A stretch of 19,544 nucleotides of DNA from positions 1 through 19,544 of the forward strand of contig USJW01000095.1 of NCBI GenBank assembly GCA_900555045.1, read 5' to 3'. Of this stretch, positions 13,299-19,544 are shown piece by piece. The DNA is from an uncultured Clostridium sp. GTDB taxonomy: Bacteria > Bacillota > Clostridia > Lachnospirales > Lachnospiraceae. The notes below the pieces were generated by a model. That model did not search any database, was not told the origin of the DNA, and worked only from the letters and a program-made list of their open reading frames with translations. The position numbers were made by a program, and so were the translations under genes. Positions within the stretch are counted from its first letter, which is position 1, and every line of letters starts with the position of its first letter.

Positions 13299-15992
13299 TC
13301 AGTGGACGCCTGGCCCGTACTCCGGCGTGGCGGCCTCGCTGGACGGCTGGTAGCCCGGCCCGATGGGGGCCGTGTAGCCGGGTGAGTCGCCGCCGTCCGG
13401 GTTGGACGGGGGTACGATGATGGTGGAGGCGTCCGTGTGGATCGGGCACTCGCCGGGGATGGCAAAGTAGGAGTCATCCGTGGTGCCGGTCTCCCCGTTT
13501 GGCAGGACCATGCAGACACGGGTGGTCTTCTCCGGGCAGAACGGGGTGGGGCGCATGCCGGACTCGGCGCACACCGTCACCGCCACGTGCTTGTCGCACA
13601 CCTCGGTGGGAGCGGTGCCCTTCGCAAAGTACTCCGTGTACACCGCGTTGCCTCTGGGATCCTGGTCGCAGATTCCGGACACCGCCCGCTTGCCGGACTT
13701 GCGGCAGATCTGCGCGGTCTCGATGCTGTCCGGGATTACAAAGCCCGGATCGGACTTGCCTTCGTGGACGCGGGTCATAATCTTGCGCCAGATGGCCTTG
13801 TGGAAGGAGGTGCCGCCGTTGTTCACGTTGCCGTACTTGAGCTTCTGGTTGCTGTCGCAGCCGCCCCAGATGCCGGCGGTGTAGTAGGGCGTGTAGCCCA
13901 CAAACCAGATATCCACGTTGTTGGTGGTAGTGCCGCTCTTGCCGGCCACGGACATGCCGCTTAGGGCCGCCGCGGTGCTGGTGGAGTTGATGTTCACGCC
14001 GGGGCGGGTGAACTTCCGGTTGCTCTTCATGGACTCGGACATGGCGTCCGTCAGAAGGAACGCGGTGGAGTCCTTTAATACCTGTCTCGTCTCCGGCTCG
14101 TTGTCGATCAGCACCTTGCCGTTGTGATCTAAAATCTTGGTGAAGAACCGGGGCTTGGTGTAGGTGCCGCCGTCGGCGATGGAGGCGAAGGCTGAGGTCA
14201 AATCCAGGTTGGACACGCCGCGGTAGAGTCCGCCCAGGGCGGTGGCGGCGTTCAAATCATTCTTGGTCAAGGAGGTGATCCCCATGTTCTGGGCGTACTC
14301 CACGCCCAGCTGCGGGGTCACGGTCTCCATCAGGCAGCGGACCGCCACGATGTTCATGGAGTAGATGATTCCGTCGCGGATGCTGGAGTAGCCGGTAAAG
14401 CCGCGGCTCTCGCCCCACCAGTTGCGGAAGGACTTGGTGCCCACCGTGTAGGGCGCGTCGTAGTAGACGGTTCCCAAGGTGGCGCCGCAGGCGTCCAGGG
14501 CGGGGGCAAAGGCCGAGATCACCTTGAAGGTGGAGCCGGGCTGCCGGTACACGTTGGTGGCCCGATTTAAGGTCAGGCTGTTCTTCTTCTCGCCGCGCCC
14601 GCCGCTTATGGCCTTCACCTCGCCGGTGTGCTGGTCCATGATGACGAAGGAGGCCTGGGGCTGCAGGTTGGTGTTCAGGCGCTCGCCGATCACCTCGTCG
14701 CCGTCCTTTAAGAGCCATGCCTTGTACTGGTCGATGTCCTGCTGCAGGGACTCCTTGTCCTTGTAAAGCCCGTTAAACTGCTTGTCGCCCAGCTCGTTCT
14801 TGCGCCACGCCTCCACGTTCTTGTCGGAGTAGTGCTGGGTCTCGCCGTCCGCGTGTTTGACGGAGAGGCGGTACTCCATGGAGTACTTGGCCACCTCGTA
14901 GTTGTCCGGATTGTTGATCTCCTCGTCCACGATAGCCTGGATGTCCGGGTCCTGTGTGGTGTAGATCTGAAGGCCGCCGGAGTAGAGGAGGTTGCTGGCC
15001 TGGCTCTCGGTGTAGTCCAGCTTCTCCATCAGGGTATTAATCACCTGCTCGATCAGCTCGTCCGTGAAATAGCTGTAGGGTGTCACATTCTCCTTCTTCA
15101 CCGCGTCCACGTTCTGGATGCGGCTGTAGACGTCGTCGGCCAGCGCGGCCTCCTGGTCCGATTTTGAGATGTAGTCCTGCTCGTACATGTACTGGAGCAC
15201 GATGCTGCGGCGCTCCGCGTTGGCCTCCGCGCCCGTAATCGGGTTTAGCTTGGAGGGGTTCTTGGTGATGGAGGCGAGAACCGCGCACTCCGAAAGGGTC
15301 AGTTCTGAGACCTCCTTATTGAAATAGCGCCTGGCTGCCACCTTCACGCCCAGGGTGTTGCTGCCCAGGTTGATGGTGTTTAAGTAGTTGGTGATGATCG
15401 CCTTTTTGGTGTCCTCCTTGCTCATGCCGGAGTTCTTCTCCAGCTGCACGGCAAGGTACTGCTCCTGCAGCTTGCGCTCGATGCGGGCGCCCCAGCCGGT
15501 CTCCATACCGCCGGAGAACACGTTGTTCTTGATGAGCTGCTGGGTGATGGTGCTGCCGCCGCCTGCGTAGTCGTCGCTGATCAGTCCCTTGGCGGCGCGG
15601 GCGATGGAGCGGATGTCAATTCCGTTGTGGCTCCAGAAGCGGGAGTCCTCGATGGCGACAAACGCGTTGATCAGGTCCTGGGGAAGCTCGTCGTAGGTGG
15701 CGGCTTCTCGGTTGGAGCCGCTGGTGACCAGGGTGTCCGTTAGGTTCCCCTGGGAGTCATAGATGGTGGTGGCAAACTGGCTGGGCTGTATGTTTAACAG
15801 GTCGATGCTCGGGGCGTTGTCGATAATTCCCTTGACCATGCCAAAGCCGATGCTGGCTCCCACCACCATACAGAATAAGAACAGCACAAACAGCGCCTTA
15901 AAGATGTTTAAAAACAGCTTGGACGTATATTTGGCTGACTTAGAGTGAAGAGACTTGAGCCTTCGCTCCGTCTCACGTTTCCCATAATTCAT
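13299..15992 (-). CDS. Class A penicillin-binding protein (transglycosylase/transpeptidase)
   Basis: An 897-residue bifunctional peptidoglycan synthase anchored by one N-terminal membrane segment (about 27-52) after a basic cytoplasmic tail. The GT51 glycosyltransferase domain follows, with catalytic E115 in AIEDSRFW and GGSTITQQLIKN (145-156). The transpeptidase domain holds the active-site serine S487 in STFK (487-490), SMN (545-547) and KSGT (685-688). The last 150 residues carry a Cys-containing segment (763, 775, 799, 808, 819, 827, 849) and a Pro/Gly-rich tail. The ATG at 15992 is chosen because AAAGGAG lies nine bases upstream; the frame stays open for 30 more codons that overlap the promoter. 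It is transcribed alone, away from yigZ, with its own promoter and terminator. PBP1A-type by architecture. Confidence 0.95.
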   Translation of the reverse strand: MNYGKRETERRLKSLHSKSAKYTSKLFLNIFKALFVLFLFCMVVGASIGFGMVKGIIDNAPSIDLLNIQPSQFATTIYDSQGNLTDTLVTSGSNREAATYDELPQDLINAFVAIEDSRFWSHNGIDIRSIARAAKGLISDDYAGGGSTITQQLIKNNVFSGGMETGWGARIERKLQEQYLAVQLEKNSGMSKEDTKKAIITNYLNTINLGSNTLGVKVAARRYFNKEVSELTLSECAVLASITKNPSKLNPITGAEANAERRSIVLQYMYEQDYISKSDQEAALADDVYSRIQNVDAVKKENVTPYSYFTDELIEQVINTLMEKLDYTESQASNLLYSGGLQIYTTQDPDIQAIVDEEINNPDNYEVAKYSMEYRLSVKHADGETQHYSDKNVEAWRKNELGDKQFNGLYKDKESLQQDIDQYKAWLLKDGDEVIGERLNTNLQPQASFVIMDQHTGEVKAISGGRGEKKNSLTLNRATNVYRQPGSTFKVISAFAPALDACGATLGTVYYDAPYTVGTKSFRNWWGESRGFTGYSSIRDGIIYSMNIVAVRCLMETVTPQLGVEYAQNMGITSLTKNDLNAATALGGLYRGVSNLDLTSAFASIADGGTYTKPRFFTKILDHNGKVLIDNEPETRQVLKDSTAFLLTDAMSESMKSNRKFTRPGVNINSTSTAAALSGMSVAGKSGTTTNNVDIWFVGYTPYYTAGIWGGCDSNQKLKYGNVNNGGTSFHKAIWRKIMTRVHEGKSDPGFVIPDSIETAQICRKSGKRAVSGICDQDPRGNAVYTEYFAKGTAPTEVCDKHVAVTVCAESGMRPTPFCPEKTTRVCMVLPNGETGTTDDSYFAIPGECPIHTDASTIIVPPSNPDGGDSPGYTAPIGPGYQPSSEAATPEYGPGVH

Positions 15993-16031
15993 AAAGAATA
16001 GCTCCTTTATAGATTCGTACTTTAGTCTATC

Positions 16032-16060
16032 ATTATACACCAGTTTGTCCGAAATGAAAA
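16032..16060 (-). promoter_or_regulatory. Sigma-A promoter for the class A PBP gene
   Basis: On the minus strand TTTTCA (16060-16055), 17 bp, TATAAT (16037-16032). The -10 is perfect and the -35 matches four of six. The start site would be about 30-35 bases before the PBP ATG. Confidence 0.65.
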
Positions 16061-16075
16061 GGATTAAATAAGCCC

Positions 16076-16104
16076 TTGTCATCCGGCACTATCTATATTA
16101 TGAT
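16076..16104 (+). promoter_or_regulatory. Sigma-A promoter for the yigZ-family gene
   Basis: TTGTCA (16076-16081), 17 bp, TATGAT (16099-16104): five of six at both hexamers. It lies back to back with the PBP promoter, with only 15 bases between the two -35 elements. Confidence 0.65.
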
Positions 16105-16172
16105 TGATTTTGTGAGAATATAGACAAAAAGTGGGAAATTTATACCTGAAAATACGAAAAGGAGCGGATCAA

Positions 16173-16829
16173 GTGGAAGAAGCCTACAAAATACTGTTTC
16201 GGGGCGGCACCGGGGAGATCACGGAGAAAAAGTCGCGCTTTATCGCCGATTTAAAGCCCGTGACCACCGAGGAGGAGGCCCTGGCCTTTATTGAGGAGAT
16301 ACGGAAAAAATATTGGGATGCCAGGCATCACTGCTACGCCTACCGCATCGGGGATAGAAACCAGCTGGTGCGCTTCTCCGACGACGGGGAGCCGGCCCAG
16401 ACGGCGGGAAAGCCGATGTTGGACGTGCTTGAGGGGCGCGGCCTGCACGACGTGTGCGCGGTGGTCACCCGCTACTTCGGCGGAACCCTCTTAGGCACCG
16501 GAGGCCTGGTGCGGGCCTACTCCCAGGCGGTCTCAGAGGGGCTTTTAAACTGTAAAGTCTTAGAGAAGCGCCCCGGCGTCCGCCTGAGCGTGGACACGGA
16601 TTATAACGGGGTGGGAAAGATCCAGTACATCGCGGCCAAGCGGGAGATCACGGCGCTTGACAGTGTGTACACAGACCGGGCGGTGTTCACCTACATGGTG
16701 CCACAGGAGCAGCTTGACGCATTAAAAAAGGAGATCACCGAGGCCACGGCGGGCCGGGCAATTTTCACCCAGTCGGACACGGTTTACTACGGAATGGACG
16801 GGGATGAGCTGGTATTATTCGAAAAATAG
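16173..16829 (+). CDS. YigZ / IMPACT-family protein
   Basis: A 218-residue cytoplasmic protein of the YigZ (UPF0029/IMPACT) family, whose bacterial members are small two-domain proteins linked loosely to translation or nucleic-acid binding, with no settled biochemical activity. Recognised motifs are KKSRFIADL, ARHHCYAYR, SDDGEPAQTAGKPML and VTRYFGGTLLGTGGLVRAY in the N-terminal domain, then a ferredoxin-like C-terminal domain from about residue 130. The GTG at 16173 is chosen over an in-frame GTG at 16131 because AAAAGGAG lies eight bases upstream and the length then equals the family norm. No terminator separates it from typA, so read-through is possible although typA has its own promoter. 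Confidence 0.92.
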   Translation: MEEAYKILFRGGTGEITEKKSRFIADLKPVTTEEEALAFIEEIRKKYWDARHHCYAYRIGDRNQLVRFSDDGEPAQTAGKPMLDVLEGRGLHDVCAVVTRYFGGTLLGTGGLVRAYSQAVSEGLLNCKVLEKRPGVRLSVDTDYNGVGKIQYIAAKREITALDSVYTDRAVFTYMVPQEQLDALKKEITEATAGRAIFTQSDTVYYGMDGDELVLFEK

Positions 16830-16849
16830 GGGGTTATGGGATTTTTTTC

Positions 16850-16878
16850 TTGCAATCCGGGAATACCAATGCTATACT
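16850..16878 (+). promoter_or_regulatory. Sigma-A promoter for typA
   Basis: TTGCAA (16850-16855), 17 bp, TATACT (16873-16878). Transcription would start near 16885, leaving a 70-base leader before typA. A T-run lies just upstream of the -35. Confidence 0.75.
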
Positions 16879-16954
16879 AATAAACCGTGGCAAACGTATA
16901 TATAAATAAGTAGACACCGGATTTTAGGTATAAAGTGAAGGAAGAGAACGCACT

Positions 16955-18784
16955 ATGAAGATGAAAAGAGAAGACGTCAGAAACATCGCAATTATCGCAC
17001 ACGTAGACCATGGCAAAACCACCCTGGTTGACCAGCTGCTCCGGCAGAGCGGCGTGTTCCGCGCAAACCAGGAGGTCCAGGAGCGCGTGATGGACTCCAA
17101 TGACATTGAGCGGGAGCGCGGCATCACGATCCTGTCCAAGAACACGGCTGTATTTTATAAAGATACCAAGATCAACATTATCGACACCCCCGGACACGCG
17201 GATTTCGGCGGCGAGGTGGAGCGCGTTTTAAAGATGGTGAACGGCGTTATCCTGGTGGTGGACGCCTATGAGGGCCCCATGCCCCAGACCAAGTTCGTGC
17301 TGCAGAAGGCGCTGGAGCTGGATTTATCCGTGATCGTGTGCCTCAACAAGATCGACCGCCCCGAGGCGCGCCCGGAGGAAGTGATCGACGAGACACTGGA
17401 GCTGTTTATGGACCTAGATGCCTCCGACGAGCAGCTGGACTGCCCGTTCCTGTTCGCATCCGCCAGAGGCGGCTTTGCCAAAAAAGAGCTGGATGACCCC
17501 GAGGTGGACATGAGCCCGCTGCTCGAGACCATCGTAAGCTACATCCCGGCCCCCGAGGGAGACCCGGATGCGGACACCCAGGTACTGATCAGCACCATCG
17601 ACTACAACGAGTATGTGGGCCGCATCGGCATCGGAAAGATCGACAACGGCGGCCTCAGGGTGAACCAGGACTGTGTGCTGGTGAACCACCACGACCCCGA
17701 CAAGTTCCGCAAGATTAAGATCGGAAAGCTCTACGAGTTTGACGGCTTAAACCGAGTGGAGGTGCAGCAGGCCACCGTGGGCTCCATCGTGGCCATCTCC
17801 GGAATCGCGGATATCCACATCGGAGACACCATCTGCTCCCCGGACCACCCGGAGGCGATCCCGTTCCAGAAGATCTCCGAGCCCACCATCGCCATGTACT
17901 TTATGGTAAATGACAGCCCGTTAGCCGGCCAGGAGGGCAAGTTCATCACCTCCCGCCATCTGCGCGACCGCCTGTTCAGAGAGCTGAACACCGACGTGAG
18001 CCTGAGGGTGGAGGAGACCGACAGCGCGGACTGCTTTAAGGTGTCCGGCCGCGGCGAGCTTCACCTGTCCGTGCTGATCGAGAACATGCGCCGCGAGGGC
18101 TTTGAGTTCGCCGTCAGCAAGGCGGAGGTTCTCTACAAGTTCGACGAGCGCAACCGCAAGCTGGAGCCCATGGAGATCGCCTACATCGACGTCCCGGAGG
18201 AGTTCACCGGCGTGGTGATCCAGAAGCTGACCAGCCGTAAGGGCGAGCTGCAGGGCATGAGCAAGGCCGCGGGCGGCTACACCCGCCTGGAGTTCTCCAT
18301 CCCCTCCAGAGGCTTGATTGGATACCGCGGCGACTTCATGACCGACACCAAGGGCAACGGCATCCTGAACACGATCTTCGACGGCTACTCTCCCTACAAG
18401 GGCGATTTGAGCTACCGTCCCACCGGCTCCCTCATCGCGTTTGAGGCGGGCGAGGCCATCACCTACGGCCTGTATAACGCCCAGGAGCGCGGCGCTCTGT
18501 TCATCACCCCGGGAACCAAGGTGTACGCCGGAATGGTGGTGGGCCAGAACCCCAAGGCCGAGGACATCGAGATCAATGTCTGCAAGACCAAGAAGCTGAC
18601 CAATACCCGCTCCAGCAGCGCCGACGAGGCCTTAAAGCTGACTCCGCCCAGAATCATGAGCCTGGAGCAGTGCCTGGACTTTATCGACACCGACGAGCTC
18701 TTGGAGGTGACACCCCAGAGCCTGCGCATCCGCAAGAAGATCCTGGATCCCACCCTGCGCAAGCGCGCGTCCTTTAACAAGTAA
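16955..18784 (+). CDS. typA: Ribosome-associated GTPase TypA/BipA
   Basis: A 609-residue translational GTPase related to EF-G and LepA that binds the ribosome and helps large-subunit assembly and growth under cold or other stress. G1 AHVDHGKT (15-22), the G2 region ERERGITI, G3 DTPGHADFGGE and G4 NKIDRPEARPEEV are intact, as are the family-specific SGRGELHLSVLIENMRREG and the C-terminal PSRGLIGYRGDFMTDTKGNG and LTNTRSSSADEALKLTPP. Length is normal. The ATG at 16955 has AAGGAAG ten bases upstream; a second ATG two codons later is too far from it. It has its own promoter and a strong terminator, so it is probably monocistronic or co-transcribed only by read-through from the yigZ-family gene. 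Confidence 0.98.
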   Translation: MKMKREDVRNIAIIAHVDHGKTTLVDQLLRQSGVFRANQEVQERVMDSNDIERERGITILSKNTAVFYKDTKINIIDTPGHADFGGEVERVLKMVNGVILVVDAYEGPMPQTKFVLQKALELDLSVIVCLNKIDRPEARPEEVIDETLELFMDLDASDEQLDCPFLFASARGGFAKKELDDPEVDMSPLLETIVSYIPAPEGDPDADTQVLISTIDYNEYVGRIGIGKIDNGGLRVNQDCVLVNHHDPDKFRKIKIGKLYEFDGLNRVEVQQATVGSIVAISGIADIHIGDTICSPDHPEAIPFQKISEPTIAMYFMVNDSPLAGQEGKFITSRHLRDRLFRELNTDVSLRVEETDSADCFKVSGRGELHLSVLIENMRREGFEFAVSKAEVLYKFDERNRKLEPMEIAYIDVPEEFTGVVIQKLTSRKGELQGMSKAAGGYTRLEFSIPSRGLIGYRGDFMTDTKGNGILNTIFDGYSPYKGDLSYRPTGSLIAFEAGEAITYGLYNAQERGALFITPGTKVYAGMVVGQNPKAEDIEINVCKTKKLTNTRSSSADEALKLTPPRIMSLEQCLDFIDTDELLEVTPQSLRIRKKILDPTLRKRASFNK

Positions 18785-18804
18785 ATAAGCCTCAAAAAGG
18801 CTGT

Positions 18805-18853
18805 AAATTGGCGAATCATGTCGAAAAGATTTTCTGGATTCGCCAATTTTTTT
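18805..18853 (+). terminator. Intrinsic terminator of typA
   Basis: AAATTGGCGAATC (18805-18817) pairs perfectly with GATTCGCCAATTT (18837-18849), with seven Ts at 18847-18853. The 19-base loop holds a smaller hairpin (GAAAA/TTTTC). A further 5-bp hairpin (18788-18802) lies between it and the stop codon. Confidence 0.93.
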
Positions 18854-18953
18854 GGTCTATTCTCCCCATTTTCCTCATAAACTTACTATGTGCCGCGAAG
18901 AGACGCGGGTAATAAGACAAAAAAATAGTATCGAAGCGAAGAGGAGATGTACT

Positions 18954-19544
18954 ATGTCAGAAAAAATGATTGAGAACAACAAGGTAAGCGTGATCGGAAA
19001 AATCGTATCGGGATTTACATTCAGCCATGAGGTGTTCGGCGAAGGTTTTTATATGGTGGATGTGGCGGTAAACCGCCTCAGCGAGCAGGCTGACATTATA
19101 CCGCTCATGGTGTCCGAGCGGCTGATCGATGTGCACGAGGACTACATCGGGTGCACCGTGGAGGCCGTGGGCCAGTTCCGCTCCTACAATCGCCACGAGG
19201 GCGTGAAGAACCGCCTGATGCTCTCCATTTTCGTGAGGGAGATCCACTTTATGGAGGAGTTCACGGATTACACGAAGACCAATCAGATTTTTCTGGACGG
19301 GTACATCTGCAAAGCGCCCATCTACCGGAAGACGCCCCTGGGCAGGGAGATTGCCGACATTCTCCTGGCGGTGAACCGGCCCTACGGCAAATCCGACTAC
19401 ATACCCTGCATCTCCTGGGGCAGAAACGCCCGGTTCGCCTCCAGCTTCACCGTGGGAACGCGGGTGCGCATCTGGGGCCGGGTGCAGAGCAGGGAGTACA
19501 CCAAGAAAATCACCGTATATTCGGCAACCGTCACTTCCGTATCA
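18954..19544 (+). CDS. SSB-like protein with two tandem OB folds (3' end outside the window)
   Basis: The first 197 codons of a single-stranded-DNA-binding-like protein, still open at the right edge. Residues 9-105 (NKVSVIGKIVSG, YMVDVAVNRLSE, IIPLMVSERL, GCTVEAVGQFRSYNRHEG) and 110-195 (NQIFLDGYICKAPIYRKTPLG, ILLAVNRPYGKSDYIPCISW, GTRVRIWGRVQSREY) each follow the SSB OB-fold pattern; the second is closer to ordinary SSB, including LAVNRPY and GRVQSREY. Canonical SSB has one OB fold per chain and works as a tetramer. The ATG has GAGGAG seven bases upstream. It is not the replicative ssb by context (no rpsF or rpsR visible). A role in DNA binding is inferred from the fold only. Confidence 0.82.
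   Translation, partial: MSEKMIENNKVSVIGKIVSGFTFSHEVFGEGFYMVDVAVNRLSEQADIIPLMVSERLIDVHEDYIGCTVEAVGQFRSYNRHEGVKNRLMLSIFVREIHFMEEFTDYTKTNQIFLDGYICKAPIYRKTPLGREIADILLAVNRPYGKSDYIPCISWGRNARFASSFTVGTRVRIWGRVQSREYTKKITVYSATVTSVS

Noticed and set aside
13437..13964. 175-codon plus-strand frame opposite the PBP C-terminus
   Set aside because: Lies wholly antisense to conserved PBP sequence and has no start signal or family.
18893..18908. CCGCG-N6-CGCGG palindrome before the SSB-like gene
   Set aside because: Five-base arms of pure CG arise easily by chance here, and no promoter could be paired with it.
1..19544. CRISPR array, IS element, phage genes, tRNA or rRNA
   Set aside because: No regularly spaced repeats, transposase or integrase motifs, phage structural proteins or conserved RNA-gene sequences were seen.

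Overview
The window looks like chromosomal DNA from an endospore-forming, anaerobic Clostridia bacterium, most likely a moderately high-GC member of the Lachnospiraceae. This is inferred from the spoVAD-spoVAE pair, purine-rich Shine-Dalgarno sites, frequent GTG/TTG starts and the style of the class A PBP, YigZ, TypA and tandem-OB SSB-like proteins. Positions 8-72 are not biological: they match an Illumina P7/index/TruSeq adapter, so base 73 is the first genomic base and the left edge is a contig end.

Region 1 (73-10814, all + strand) is a solute uptake and catabolism cluster. In order it holds a broken amidohydrolase, two tandem D-2-hydroxyacid dehydrogenase paralogues, a Dpp/Opp-type ABC importer (two permeases, two ATPases, one lipoprotein binding protein) and an intact metal-dependent amidohydrolase of the Xaa-Arg/Lys-dipeptidase-like group. 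It ends at a strong terminator. The importer is built unusually. Permease 1 has about 170 extra N-terminal residues (membrane segment, charged probable coiled coil, membrane segment). Permease 2 has about 225 extra residues forming six membrane segments that look like a duplicated three-segment unit. The binding protein appears circularly permuted: the segment normally at the C-terminus of the SBP_bac_5 fold comes directly after the lipoprotein signal. A perfect hairpin over the stop codon of the second ATPase separates the membrane/ATPase genes from the binding-protein gene. The simplest reading is import of a peptide or amide conjugate, cytoplasmic hydrolysis by the amidohydrolase, and 2-oxoacid/2-hydroxyacid interconversion by the dehydrogenases. 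The actual substrate cannot be read from sequence.

Region 2 (10815-13152) holds spoVAD and spoVAE, which encode parts of the spore dipicolinate channel, behind a good forespore sigma-G promoter candidate and without spoVAC directly upstream. A near-consensus sigma-A promoter sits against an intrinsic terminator, followed by a stand-alone receiver-domain response regulator and a 37-residue remnant of an XRE-type regulator on the minus strand.

Region 3 (13224-19544) is housekeeping: a class A penicillin-binding protein on the minus strand with its terminator and promoter, a divergently transcribed yigZ/IMPACT-family gene, typA/bipA with a clear promoter and terminator, and the start of a tandem OB-fold SSB-like protein cut by the right edge. 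No rRNA, tRNA, CRISPR array or insertion sequence was seen, and no stretch longer than 300 bases is empty.
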